Assembly: GCA_910584725.1 (NCBI GenBank)
Contig: CAJUBE010000013.1
Location: 1 to 64,000, forward strand
Length of the DNA stretch: 64,000 nt
Origin: an uncultured Lachnospiraceae bacterium
GTDB lineage: Bacteria > Bacillota > Clostridia > Lachnospirales > Lachnospiraceae
Reading direction: 5' to 3'
Positions 25,654 to 34,513 of this stretch are shown one piece after another (positions within the stretch are counted from its first letter, which is position 1; each line of letters opens with the position of its first letter). Under the pieces are notes generated by a model, which saw only the letters and a program-made list of their open reading frames with translations, was not told where the DNA came from and did no database searches. Position numbers and translations under genes: made by a program.

Positions 25654-25685
25654 CGAGTAGAGAGAAGCCTCTCTACTCGCTTTTT
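25654..25685 (+). terminator. Intrinsic terminator of pyrG
   Basis: CGAGTAGAGAG (25654-25664) pairs with CTCTCTACTCG (25669-25679) and is followed by CTTTTT. It overlaps the last codons of the converging LysM gene and can work in both directions. Confidence 0.85.
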
Positions 25686-26569
25686 AGTTGTAGCGTAATT
25701 CCTACATAAAGTAAATCCGGATTTTCTCCGACTACGTCTTTGTTATGCTCGTAAAGCCCACTCCAGCGCATCCCGTCACCGAGTTGTTCTTCGGCGATTG
25801 TCCAGAGACAGTCTCCTTTTTGTACGATGTAACTGTTTTCGTCTGTGCCGGACTTTTCTTCCCCGACATCCGTCTTTGCTTCCATGGGGGACTGCTCCTG
25901 CAGCATTTTCCAGACTTCTTCATCTACTGCCATTTGCGTACTCTCAAGCCACTCCACCAATTCCGGGTGTTCCGCAAGCAGGGCATTGTATGCCACCGCG
26001 ATCTCATTGCTGTGGTCTGTGATTTCATCCGACAGGCTGATCTCCCGCACTTCTTTGAGGAATGCGTCTGAAAGCTCAGAGCCATTACCTGACATAATTT
26101 TGTAATCGTCCTTTTCGTCTTTTTCGACCAGCAGCACATTCAAACCCGGTATTCCGAAGTCAAAGTTATCCGTGAGCAAATCGCTGCTCACCGAAGCAAC
26201 CCAGTGTTTCCCATCGGACATTGGTTTCACAATGACCTCGATATTTTCCCAACCTTTAACGCCCAGCTTAAACATCGCCTCATTCCGGAAAAGGTCTCTC
26301 TGAAAGTCCTGATCTTCCGGGTCATCCACATAATCCGCCAGCGTATCAATCCTTTCCGGCGAAAACGCCTCGCGGTATGCGGTGACAAACTCGATGACTT
26401 CCTGTTCCTCTGCGGCTGCCGTGCCCTTCTTCTGCGCTGTGACAGCCGTCCCGGTCTCCTTCGCCTCGCAGACAATTCTTCTGCCGGGGAAAATTCCGCA
26501 CACTGCAAGCGCAATGCACAAAATCAACGATCCCGCTGCATTTCTTTTCTGCTTTCCTCTTCCGTCCAT
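25673..26569 (-). CDS. Exported LysM-domain protein
   Basis: A 298-residue protein with an N-terminal hydrophobic helix (AGSLILCIALAVCGIFPG) that acts as signal or anchor, a central domain without recognised family (about 55-230), and a C-terminal LysM domain (about 246-297; SYIVQKGDCLWTIAEEQLGD, then YVGITLQL). LysM binds N-acetylglucosamine in peptidoglycan, so the protein is placed in the cell envelope. GAGGGG precedes the ATG. The stop codon lies inside the pyrG terminator hairpin. The central domain and the role are unknown; no catalytic motif is visible. Confidence 0.75.
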   Translation of the reverse strand: MDGRGKQKRNAAGSLILCIALAVCGIFPGRRIVCEAKETGTAVTAQKKGTAAAEEQEVIEFVTAYREAFSPERIDTLADYVDDPEDQDFQRDLFRNEAMFKLGVKGWENIEVIVKPMSDGKHWVASVSSDLLTDNFDFGIPGLNVLLVEKDEKDDYKIMSGNGSELSDAFLKEVREISLSDEITDHSNEIAVAYNALLAEHPELVEWLESTQMAVDEEVWKMLQEQSPMEAKTDVGEEKSGTDENSYIVQKGDCLWTIAEEQLGDGMRWSGLYEHNKDVVGENPDLLYVGITLQLKSE

Positions 26570-26689
26570 AATACCCCTCTCTTATCCGCCGCAACCAATC
26601 ACTTCACGTCATCCGTATCTGTTCCGACAGGCAAATGCACGAGGAAAGTTTTACGTAACCGTTCAACCTTCCTCTTCATTGTTACGGTT

Positions 26690-28975
26690 TTACCCTTCCT
26701 CCAGCGCGTTCAGTTTTTCCACAATCTCCTGTATGTCCGCCATATTCATATTGCCGCCAAAGCTGAGCGCGCTCCGCAGAGGCGCAAACTCCGCCATCGC
26801 CGCATTCATCTCAGCCGAGATCGCTTCGCTGGCCGCGCTTCCCTCCGACAACGTGCCCTGTCCCCCGCCAAAAATATCGAGTTTAAGAAGGTCTTTCACA
26901 ATCTCCCTCGCACGTGGATCCCTGAGCACATCGCCCATCGTGGTATCCGTTGTGTACACGAAGGGAATCTTCACCGTGGATTCTACATTGACTTCTTTAG
27001 TCAGTCTTATGTCCGCAGAGGAAGCGCCGACCATAAGATCAAAGGCTCCTGTCTCCACATACCAGTCCTGCAGCTTTACGCTGTAAAAGGCAAACGCCCT
27101 CTTATCCAGCGTGAAGGTTACCGTCTTCGTCTCTCCCGGCGCAAGCTCCACCTTCTCAAAGCCTTTCAGCTCCTTGATGGGACGAATCACCGCGCTCTCC
27201 CGGTCCGACACATAGAGCTGCACCACTTCCTTGCCCGCCATGTTCCCTGTATTTTTAATGTCCACGGAAACCGTCATAGTATCCGTATCTTTCATGGCAT
27301 CCTTATCCGTGCGCAGATTAGAATAGGCAAAGGTCGTGTAAGAAAGCCCATGTCCAAAGGGGAACAGCACATCCATTTTCTTCTTATCATAATAGCGGTA
27401 ACCCACAAAAATCCCCTCGCGGTATTCCACCTTGTCCCTCTCCCCGATGTAGAAGAGATAGGACGGATTATCCTCCAACTTGAGCGGGAATGTCTCCGGC
27501 AGCTTCGCGCTGGGATTCACCCTGCCAAACAAAATGTCGCAGACCGCGCCGCCAACTGCCTGACCGCTGAGATATGCTTCCACAATGCCCTTCACCTCGT
27601 TCACCCACGGCATCTCCACAGGAGAACCGTTGTGCAGTACCACGATGGTATTCGGCTGTACCGCCGCCACTTTGGAAATCAATTCATTTTGGCAGTCCGG
27701 CATCCGCATGTGTTTCCTGTCAAATCCTTCCGACTCAAAAGCGTCCGGAAGCCCCGCAAAGATGACCGCCACCTTCGCCTTTTTCGCCACCTCCATCGCC
27801 TCCGCAAGCAGCTTTTCATCCGTCTTATCTTCTCTGTCGTCAAAGCCCTGCGCATAAGTCACATTCGCCATACCCTCCACCGCGTCAAGCGCCGAGGTCA
27901 CCTTATGGCTATTGATATGGGAACTGCCGCCGCCCTGATAGCGGGGCGTCTTCGCATACTTTCCGATAAAAGCGATTTCATCCGTCTCAGGCAAAGGCAG
28001 CACGCCCTCGTTTTTTAAGAGCACGATCGTCTCCTGCGCTACCTTCCGTGCCATTTCATGATCTTTGTCTCTGTCAAAGACCGCATTCTTATCCCGATTT
28101 TCCTCAAAGCGAAATACGATATTTAAAATGCGCGCCACCGCCGCATCCAGAACCTTTTCCGGAAGCTCGCCGCTCTGCACCGCGCCCACAATCAGCTTAT
28201 CATTAAAACCGTTGGAGGAAGGCATCTCCAGATCAAGCCCTGCCTGTAAATCCTTCACACGACTGTTGACCGCGCCCCAGTCGCTCATCACATAACCTTC
28301 AAATCCCCACTCGTCACGCAGCACCTCCGTCAGATACTTGTGGTTTTCCGCCGCGTAAACACCGTTAATTTTATTGTAGGAGCACATCACCGTCCAGGGT
28401 TTTTCCTTTTTCACCGCGCCCTCAAAAGCCGCCAGATAAATCTCATGCAGGGATCTCTCCCCGATTTTGGAATCCGAAGTCATCCTTCGGGTCTCCTGAT
28501 TGTTCCCCAGAAAGTGCTTAATGCTGGTTCCCACATTTTTACTCTGCACACCGCGGATCAGCGCACCCGCCATCTCGCTCGCCACAAGAGGATCCTCGGA
28601 ATAATATTCAAAATTGCGCCCACAGAGAGGAGACCGCTTAATATTCACCGCCGGGCCGAGAATCACGCTCACGTCCTCCGCCTGACACTCCTCCCCCAGC
28701 GTTTCCCCCATCTGCTGTATCAACTCTCTGTTAAAGGAAGCTGCCGTACCGCAGCCGGCCGGAAAACATACCGCCTTAATACTGTCATTCACCCCTAAGT
28801 GATCGCCCTCCTGCTCCTGCTTACGCAGACCATGCGGTCCGTCCGACACCATGCTGGCGGGAATCCCCAGCCGCTCCACGGCCTCCGTATGCCAGAAATC
28901 CGCCCCCGAACACATAGAGGCTTTTTCCTCCAGCGTCATCTGTGAAACGATCTCTTTGATTTGTTCTGCTGTCAT
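26690..28975 (-). CDS. Beta-glucosidase, GH3
   Basis: A 761-residue GH3 glycoside hydrolase. The N-terminal TIM-barrel-type domain includes ASMVSDGPHGLRKQ, SIKHFLGNNQETRR and the nucleophile Asp in GYVMSDWGAVNSRV. The second domain runs from about residue 310, and the C-terminus holds a fibronectin III-like domain (AGKEVVQLYVSD, ELKGFEKVELAPGE). There is no signal peptide, so it acts on imported oligosaccharides. The frame extends to 29017, but GGAGG before the ATG at 28975 and the onset of similarity favour that start. Exact glycosidic specificity (glucoside, xyloside) cannot be read from sequence. Confidence 0.92.
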   Translation of the reverse strand: MTAEQIKEIVSQMTLEEKASMCSGADFWHTEAVERLGIPASMVSDGPHGLRKQEQEGDHLGVNDSIKAVCFPAGCGTAASFNRELIQQMGETLGEECQAEDVSVILGPAVNIKRSPLCGRNFEYYSEDPLVASEMAGALIRGVQSKNVGTSIKHFLGNNQETRRMTSDSKIGERSLHEIYLAAFEGAVKKEKPWTVMCSYNKINGVYAAENHKYLTEVLRDEWGFEGYVMSDWGAVNSRVKDLQAGLDLEMPSSNGFNDKLIVGAVQSGELPEKVLDAAVARILNIVFRFEENRDKNAVFDRDKDHEMARKVAQETIVLLKNEGVLPLPETDEIAFIGKYAKTPRYQGGGSSHINSHKVTSALDAVEGMANVTYAQGFDDREDKTDEKLLAEAMEVAKKAKVAVIFAGLPDAFESEGFDRKHMRMPDCQNELISKVAAVQPNTIVVLHNGSPVEMPWVNEVKGIVEAYLSGQAVGGAVCDILFGRVNPSAKLPETFPLKLEDNPSYLFYIGERDKVEYREGIFVGYRYYDKKKMDVLFPFGHGLSYTTFAYSNLRTDKDAMKDTDTMTVSVDIKNTGNMAGKEVVQLYVSDRESAVIRPIKELKGFEKVELAPGETKTVTFTLDKRAFAFYSVKLQDWYVETGAFDLMVGASSADIRLTKEVNVESTVKIPFVYTTDTTMGDVLRDPRAREIVKDLLKLDIFGGGQGTLSEGSAASEAISAEMNAAMAEFAPLRSALSFGGNMNMADIQEIVEKLNALEEG

Positions 28976-29118
28976 GCTATCCTCCATTCTGCAGTCCGCT
29001 TCTTTGACTGCACACATTGATCAGGACGGCCTCCGCGCCTTCTCCACATCAAAAACCGCCCCTCCATGTTCCTAGTGTAACATGACAAGAGGCGGCTTCC
29101 AATAGGTTTTTCAAATAT

Positions 29119-30342
29119 TTATTTACCCAACAGCCAATCCAGTACATTCATTTGTTTGATCCCGTTGTGTGATGTAAGCGGGGTAAAATCCATTGTCAAA
29201 AGGTACTTCGGATTATGGTCGTGTATCCGCTCCAAAGGATAAAGTTCCCGTTCCAGTATACTCTTCCGTTCAGAATTATCCCCCTCCCCTGTAAGTGTCC
29301 ACGCAACCTGATAGTAAGATTCGCCCTCCTCGTCAATTGCCATAAAGTCCACCTCTACACGGTCAACCTTGCCTACATAAACCTCGTATCCCCTTCGCAA
29401 AAGTTCCAGATATACCACATTTTCAAGAATGTGACCCTGATCCGCCCGTTTTGTTCCAAGCAGATAATAGCGCAGCCCAATATCCGCCAGATAATATTTA
29501 TTCCCCGTCACCAAAAGCTGCTTCCCTTTCACATCGTATCTTCTGGCACGATACAGAACATAACTGTCTGTAAGCGCCGCCAGATAACTTTCCACTGTAT
29601 GCGAACTGACTTTTCTTCCCGAAGATGTCAGTGTGTTGGCTATCTTATTTGCGGAGCAAAGATTACCAATATTGTCAAACATATAACTAATGACACTTTC
29701 CAATATGTCCACATCGGAAATATTCTTTCTGGCAACAACATCCTTAAGCACTACTGTCGTGTAAATACCCTCAAGATACGTGCGAATATCCTGTCTTCTC
29801 GTCAAATTTAAAATATACGGAAAAGAGCCGTTCTGAATATAATCCCGATATTTGATTGTCAAATCGTTCGTGTCCGGGAAGGCAGAAACATATTCCCGAT
29901 AGGAGAGCGGAAGCATTTTAATCTCCACATATCTGCCGGACAGCAGCGTCGCCAATTCTCCCGAAAGAAGATACGCATTGGAGCCGGTAATATACACGTC
30001 GCAGTTTTTTTTAATAAACAGTCCATTTACAGCTTTTTGAAACTGAGGCACATTTTGCACTTCGTCAATAAAAATATAATTCATTTCATTCTCAGAAAGC
30101 ATTTCTTTGATTCTATGATACAGCTTCCGATCATCATCAATCTCACCCAGATCAGGATCTTCCAGATTAATGCGGATAATCTGTTCCTCTCTGACTCCAT
30201 GCGCCCTTAAATAATCGCAGTACAAATCAAACAGCGTCGATTTCCCGCAGCGACGTATGCCCGTCACCACTTTAATAATCTGCGTATCCTTGAATGCAAT
30301 TAATTGTTCCAAATAATGGGGTCTGTCGATCAGTTTCAGCAT
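29119..30342 (-). CDS. AAA_14/DUF4143 ATPase
   Basis: A 407-residue protein of the common AAA_14 plus DUF4143 type. The P loop is VVTGIRRCGKSTLF, Walker B NYIFIDEVQNVP, sensor YITGSNAYLLSG. DUF4143 fills the C-terminal half (LKDVVARKNISD, then YLADIGLRYYLLG) and includes a PD-(D/E)XK-like strand region (VEVDFMAI). Such genes are abundant in Clostridia; their function is unsettled and defence or toxin-antitoxin roles have been suggested. Start 30342 follows GGAAAG; an ATG at 30372 lacks a binding site. It stands alone between a GH3 gene and the glycan-decoration operon. The gap 30343-30532 is A+T-rich with no gene. Confidence 0.85.
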   Translation of the reverse strand: MLKLIDRPHYLEQLIAFKDTQIIKVVTGIRRCGKSTLFDLYCDYLRAHGVREEQIIRINLEDPDLGEIDDDRKLYHRIKEMLSENEMNYIFIDEVQNVPQFQKAVNGLFIKKNCDVYITGSNAYLLSGELATLLSGRYVEIKMLPLSYREYVSAFPDTNDLTIKYRDYIQNGSFPYILNLTRRQDIRTYLEGIYTTVVLKDVVARKNISDVDILESVISYMFDNIGNLCSANKIANTLTSSGRKVSSHTVESYLAALTDSYVLYRARRYDVKGKQLLVTGNKYYLADIGLRYYLLGTKRADQGHILENVVYLELLRRGYEVYVGKVDRVEVDFMAIDEEGESYYQVAWTLTGEGDNSERKSILERELYPLERIHDHNPKYLLTMDFTPLTSHNGIKQMNVLDWLLGK

Positions 30343-30532
30343 TTTACTTTCCACAACCGTTTCTTCATACACATATTTGAAATCATTTTATCACAACTTG
30401 TATATGTATGCAAGTCTTTGAACTGCAATTCAATATTCTGATATTTTCAAATAAATTTCCCAATATAAAACATGTTCTGCTGCATTGCCACAACATATTT
30501 TATATCGGGATTATTGCCAGGTCTTATAAATC

Positions 30533-31624
30533 TCACACCCGCAGCCTGCACGCCCCATGCACCACATTCAGCCGCCCCGCATTCTTCATAAAATAGAGCG
30601 TCTCCAGTGTCTCCCCCATATATCCCAGATACCTGTCGCTCCTCTCACTCCCCTGCGGGACGCTCAGCTCCTCCGTCCGCATCAATATCGGGAACAGCCA
30701 CGCACAGTAATCCCGCAGCACACTCTTCTTCGCGAGAATCACATTGTAATTATACAGATACCGCTGCGAAAGGATTTCAGGGAAAGCCGCCGCGTACTCA
30801 GGCTGTAATTCGGAAAGCGCCCGCAGCAATGCCTGCCAGTCCGCTTCCTTTATGTACCTTTCGTGGTGGGCATGGATGTCCGGCTCATAGGGGAGCGGGT
30901 AGGGCAGCACCACATCCACGTCATTGTCCGAAAGCCGCAAAAGATCGTCCTCCGCAAGCTCGAACCCCCGCCGGTACTGGCACAGCCCGTAATACTGTCC
31001 CGCCTCACCGTCCGCACAGCCGCCTGTGTCCATTTTGTTCTTCCATATCCAGTAAAGCGCCGTCAGCTCGCAGTAGTTCCCGTTCCTGTCCGAGATATGC
31101 TCCCCGGTGTTGTCCGCAAGGTCAGCCACCCGCCCATCGCAGCAGGCCGCCCCCGCCTGGATCGGGAACACATAATCCGGCAGACTGCCGCTGTCCCTTA
31201 AGGGCCTGTCCACGTGGGATTTTGCCATGTACATTCTGATAAAAGGCATACGGCACCCTACCGGCAGCGCGGAGAGAGGCAGGAACCTCCCAAGCCTCGC
31301 ATGGAACAGCTTCATCAACTCCGCGTGGCGGGCAAAGGTGAACCGCCTGTGATGGCGGAACCCATAATTTTCCAGCGTCTCCTCGATATCGGGCTGCGCA
31401 TGTTCCGGGGTGGCAATGAGGACTTCCGTCTCCCGCTTTTCCTCCACAGAAAGCCCCTGTGCGTAGGCGGACAGTTCCCGCACGGGGATGCCGCCGAGGA
31501 CAGGGGCGTTGCCGTCCATATGTGTCACGAGGAAACAGGATATTTCACGCCTCGGGTATAAAGCTGTGATTGCTTCGTACACGGCGAGGGCGTAGCCCTG
31601 GGCGCCGTAGATTGCAAGGTTCAT
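30533..31624 (-). CDS. DUF4422-family predicted glycosyltransferase with N-terminal Rossmann-like domain
   Basis: A 363-residue protein. The first ~100 residues look like a small Rossmann-type domain (MNLAIYGAQGYALAVYEAI), as also found on the LicD proteins of this operon. The rest matches DUF4422, a domain of bacterial surface-polysaccharide loci: YVFPIQAGAA, NGNYCELTALYWIWKN, YGLCQYRRGF, and the C-terminal YNYNVILAKKSVLRDYCAWL. It is the last gene of the operon, beginning two codons after the LicC-like stop. The ATG at 31624 is preferred to the TTG at 31633. It probably adds a sugar to the decorated glycan. Donor and acceptor are unknown. Confidence 0.75.
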   Translation of the reverse strand: MNLAIYGAQGYALAVYEAITALYPRREISCFLVTHMDGNAPVLGGIPVRELSAYAQGLSVEEKRETEVLIATPEHAQPDIEETLENYGFRHHRRFTFARHAELMKLFHARLGRFLPLSALPVGCRMPFIRMYMAKSHVDRPLRDSGSLPDYVFPIQAGAACCDGRVADLADNTGEHISDRNGNYCELTALYWIWKNKMDTGGCADGEAGQYYGLCQYRRGFELAEDDLLRLSDNDVDVVLPYPLPYEPDIHAHHERYIKEADWQALLRALSELQPEYAAAFPEILSQRYLYNYNVILAKKSVLRDYCAWLFPILMRTEELSVPQGSERSDRYLGYMGETLETLYFMKNAGRLNVVHGACRLRV

Positions 31625-31625
31625 C

Positions 31626-32273
31626 TTATACAAATCCTCTCTTCACCCATTCTGCCGCCCGTTCGTAATCATGAATGGTATCAATCTCCCTCGTCCGCAA
31701 TTCCATAAAGGCCACAGGAAGGTACGGCTCAATCAAATGAAACACATGACCGTTTCCCTTCAACATTTTGCTCGAAAGCATCTGCGTGATGCCGTTCCAC
31801 TCATAGTTTCCCATACAATGCGAAAAGGCGCTTACCATCTCCCTGCCATCCTGTTCAAAGGTCTGCAGCATCCACGGGTCGTCCGATGCAATCGGATTGC
31901 CTCCCACAAACTCATGCTCGCAGGCAAGAATCCTCCTCATATCTTCGGGATGAATCAGCATGTCTCCATCGAGAGACAGGATATATTCATTGGCATACTT
32001 TGACGCCAGCGCCACGCTGGCCCCGGTTCCCGTATTTCGGAAATCATGATTAAATACAAACAGGACATCCTTTCTGTATGCCGTCACCGTTTCTATCACT
32101 TTTTCCGCCTGATATCCGACCACAACCCGGATATCCTCTTCATCCTCCAGATATTCAAGATGCCTGATAATAAGAGGCTTGCCGTCAACCTCCACCAGCG
32201 CTTTGGTTGTCCCCAGCCCAAGCCTGTTTCCCATGCCCGCACAACTGATTATGATTGTTCTGGAAAAACTCAT
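31626..32273 (-). CDS. LicC-like nucleotidyltransferase
   Basis: A 215-residue NTP-transferase. The nucleotide-binding signature is modified from the usual AAGxGxRL to SCAGMGNRLGLGTTKALVEV. The metal-binding Asp pair region is EYILSLDGDMLI, and ELRTREIDTIHDYERA ends the protein. This family includes phosphocholine cytidylyltransferase LicC and CTP:phosphoglutamine cytidylyltransferases of capsule loci. In an operon with three LicD transferases it is predicted to make the CDP-activated donor. The exact phosphorylated alcohol or amine is not readable. GAGGAT precedes the ATG. Confidence 0.8.
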   Translation of the reverse strand: MSFSRTIIISCAGMGNRLGLGTTKALVEVDGKPLIIRHLEYLEDEEDIRVVVGYQAEKVIETVTAYRKDVLFVFNHDFRNTGTGASVALASKYANEYILSLDGDMLIHPEDMRRILACEHEFVGGNPIASDDPWMLQTFEQDGREMVSAFSHCMGNYEWNGITQMLSSKMLKGNGHVFHLIEPYLPVAFMELRTREIDTIHDYERAAEWVKRGFV

Positions 32274-32285
32274 ACTTTCATCCTC

Positions 32286-32888
32286 TTATGTCAGTTTTTT
32301 TAAAAAATCCACCAGTTTATCTTCCTGATAAACCACGTGCGTAGCGCACTCCAGTACCGACGGCGCCACCGGGCGGACACCGCCATAGCCGATTCCCACT
32401 TCTGCAGCCTCTATCATCTCCGCATCATTGTTGCCGTCCCCGACAGCAACGAAGGGAAGCACCATCTGTCTGATCACGGCATCCTTGTCCACAATGTTAA
32501 AGACATCCTGCACGTAATCCCCTTCCAGCAGCGCCTTGGAACAGAAGACATTCTTTCCCATCCCCAGTTTTTCAATCAGACCATCAATCCATACATCCAG
32601 ATTGCCTGTCACAATATAGCTTCTGCTTTTATTTGTATGTATAAATTCCACAAGCCGCTCATGCAGCGCTATATTTGCAACAATCTCCCGTACCTGCGAT
32701 ACCGGAACTTTTTTTAAAAGTTCCACCCTCTGCAGAAAACTCTGCTTAAAGGGCACTTCTCCCCGCATACTGCTCTCCGTCAGAGCGTTCATCTGTTCAT
32801 ATACGCCCACTTCCTTTGCGATCGTCGGCAGTATTTCCTGTTTTGTGATTGTGGAATCCAAATCAAATAAAAATATGTATCTGCTCAT
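32286..32888 (-). CDS. HAD-superfamily phosphatase
   Basis: A 200-residue HAD hydrolase of the SerB/HAD-IB type. Motif I is FLFDLDSTITK, motif II SYIVTGNLD, motif III Lys probably in CSKALLEG, motif IV FVAVGDGNNDAEMIEAA. It likely dephosphorylates a small metabolite such as a phospho-sugar, phosphoserine-like compound or pathway intermediate. It overlaps the radical SAM gene by 4 bases (ATGA), showing translational coupling, and is followed 12 bases later by the LicC-like gene. Substrate unknown; location argues for a step in making the surface substituent rather than serine metabolism. Confidence 0.82.
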   Translation of the reverse strand: MSRYIFLFDLDSTITKQEILPTIAKEVGVYEQMNALTESSMRGEVPFKQSFLQRVELLKKVPVSQVREIVANIALHERLVEFIHTNKSRSYIVTGNLDVWIDGLIEKLGMGKNVFCSKALLEGDYVQDVFNIVDKDAVIRQMVLPFVAVGDGNNDAEMIEAAEVGIGYGGVRPVAPSVLECATHVVYQEDKLVDFLKKLT

Positions 32889-33718
32889 AAATTTTGTTTA
32901 TCCCGCCAAACTCGTTCCATTTCCTCATCCGTCAACTGTATTGCAGCCGGAATCCGACCATTTTGCGGCTTGCAATATGCGCACATTTCCGGAACCTCAT
33001 TGATGTACCTGTTGTCAAATGCACTTAATTCCTCCACAAAACTTTGGGAATGAAGCCTCAGAGAAGTAATGTCCAAAACATTATCCCGCCATGCTTCTAC
33101 CCCCCCCCCTACATTTTTTAGCTCTCTCAGCGATAATATTTTCCCGCAGCATGCCATATAATCGTCTGCCAATGTCCAACAGTCCCTATTGTTACAACTT
33201 TTATATATGACCTTTACCTGTTCGTCATTTTCATTCCGTTCCTGCCAATAGTCTCCCGAATCAAACCATTCTCCCGAGTCAAACATAAAATGATAACTGT
33301 CCACTTTAACTCCGCTCATTCTCAATGCGTCAATTTTTTGCTGTCTGGGTTTTTCATCTACACAATCGTAAACAGAAAACCGAACCGTTACCTTGTCCGC
33401 ATGCTTCGCTAACACCCTGATCGTCTCTTCATTCGGTAAAATTGTGCCATTCGTTGAAATATCTATTTTTTCAATATGATCCATACATGCACACATATCT
33501 ATTACTCTTGCAATATCTTTATATGTAAAAGGCTCTCCTCCCTGTATCTGCATTTTTTCTATTTTTACATCATGGCAGATGTACGCCAGATTATCTAATA
33601 TTTTTTTGCAGTCAAATGATACCTGATCCACATACGGGATTAAATTTCCACAATTTTTACAACGCAGAGAACATCTGGTTCCAACCCAAAAAACCAAGAA
33701 TCTAATTGTATCTTTCAT
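32885..33718 (-). CDS. Radical SAM enzyme in a glycan-decoration operon
   Basis: A 277-residue radical SAM protein. The cluster-binding motif is VGTRCSLRCKNCGN (CxxxCxxC), followed by the SAM-binding QIQGGEPFTY and the strand motif IDISTNGTI. Further cysteines (SCNNRDC, YMACCGKI, MCAYCKP) suggest SPASM-like auxiliary iron-sulfur binding. The reaction is unknown. The ribosome binding site position is occupied by a run of eight G (33723-33730), and a run of ten G inside the gene (33100-33109) encodes three Gly after Val. Slippage in either could change expression or frame; the frame is intact as given. It overlaps the HAD gene by 4 bases. Confidence 0.8.
   Translation of the reverse strand: MKDTIRFLVFWVGTRCSLRCKNCGNLIPYVDQVSFDCKKILDNLAYICHDVKIEKMQIQGGEPFTYKDIARVIDMCACMDHIEKIDISTNGTILPNEETIRVLAKHADKVTVRFSVYDCVDEKPRQQKIDALRMSGVKVDSYHFMFDSGEWFDSGDYWQERNENDEQVKVIYKSCNNRDCWTLADDYMACCGKILSLRELKNVGGGVEAWRDNVLDITSLRLHSQSFVEELSAFDNRYINEVPEMCAYCKPQNGRIPAAIQLTDEEMERVWRDKQNL
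33100..33109 (-). repeat. Homopolymeric G10 tract inside the radical SAM gene
   Basis: Ten consecutive C on the plus strand (G on the coding strand), encoding part of VGGGVE. Loss or gain of one base would shift the frame and truncate the protein. Such tracts mediate phase variation in known systems. Confidence 0.85.
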
Positions 33719-33722
33719 AGTG

Positions 33723-33730
33723 CCCCCCCC
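33723..33730 (-). promoter_or_regulatory. G8 tract at the Shine-Dalgarno position of the radical SAM gene
   Basis: Eight G on the coding strand lie four bases before the ATG, right after the preceding methyltransferase stop. Length change would alter the spacing and strength of the ribosome binding site. Confidence 0.65.
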
Positions 33731-33732
33731 AA

Positions 33733-34473
33733 TTATTTTCTTTCAATCACATAATAATATTGTGCCGTTTCTTTCCTGTTATTTAATATATCCTCGTCAA
33801 ATAAAAACCCTTCTTCCATCACGTAAAATCCCTTTTGTAAAAACGCCTCGTCCAAAAAAGTATGTAATTCTTCCCGCGTCCGATAAATCGCATTGTAATT
33901 ATCCTGCAGTTCTTCCGAGAAAAAATCTTTTAAAGTCAGTCTTTCGTAAATCCCAATCGGTTCTCTTATACACAAAACTGCCTCTTTCTCACATATATTT
34001 TCAACCGCCCGCAGGCTTCGAAGCAAATCCCCGTCATTCAGGTACATAAGAATACCCACCATTAAAACCGTATTATATCTGCCCCTTTTATTTTTCCGGA
34101 GGACTTCCTCTATTTCACTAATACCGCCTTCGTAAAAGAAAAAATTCTTTTTCTCGTTTCTTTGATTTGCAATCCGAATTAACTCACCGCTAAAATCTAC
34201 TCCACAATATTCTTCCACCTCGACATTAATAGCATCTGCCCATCTCCCGATTCCGCAAGCGACATCTACAATTCTTGAGTTCTTCGAAAAATGCAGTTTG
34301 GGGCATAGTTTTTCTATCTCTGTTTTATTTCTTTCCCCCACAAGCTCCGGGTGATTATCTTGATACATCGTTACTGAATAAGGATTATTGACCTGATATT
34401 TTCCCGCTCTTTTTGAAAAAAAATTCCGTGTCTGCGTGTAATCTATATCTGTAATTTGCTGCTTAATCCGCAT
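33733..34473 (-). CDS. SAM-dependent class I methyltransferase (copy 1)
   Basis: A 246-residue methyltransferase. The SAM-binding glycine motif is RIVDVACGIGRWADAI, with the acidic residue in EYCGVDFSGELIRIA and post-motifs VLMVGILMYLND and REPIGIYERLTLKDFF. It parallels the next gene closely (FFSKRAGKYQ versus FFDKRADKYM; NYNAIYRTREEL versus NYHAIYRTKEEY), so the two are tandem paralogues. The ATG at 34473 is chosen because GAGGAGAAAC precedes it; the frame extends to 34512. It probably methylates the substituent or its sugar. Position of methylation unknown. Confidence 0.85.
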   Translation of the reverse strand: MRIKQQITDIDYTQTRNFFSKRAGKYQVNNPYSVTMYQDNHPELVGERNKTEIEKLCPKLHFSKNSRIVDVACGIGRWADAINVEVEEYCGVDFSGELIRIANQRNEKKNFFFYEGGISEIEEVLRKNKRGRYNTVLMVGILMYLNDGDLLRSLRAVENICEKEAVLCIREPIGIYERLTLKDFFSEELQDNYNAIYRTREELHTFLDEAFLQKGFYVMEEGFLFDEDILNNRKETAQYYYVIERK

Positions 34474-34513
34474 ACTGTTTCTCCTCTTTTCCCGCTGAAA
34501 CCAGCACCGCACA

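Noticed and set aside
26204..28018. A 604-codon plus-strand frame antisense to the GH3 and LysM genes
   Set aside because: It lies opposite well-supported genes, is rich in His/Arg/Leu as expected of antisense shadows, and shows no motif.
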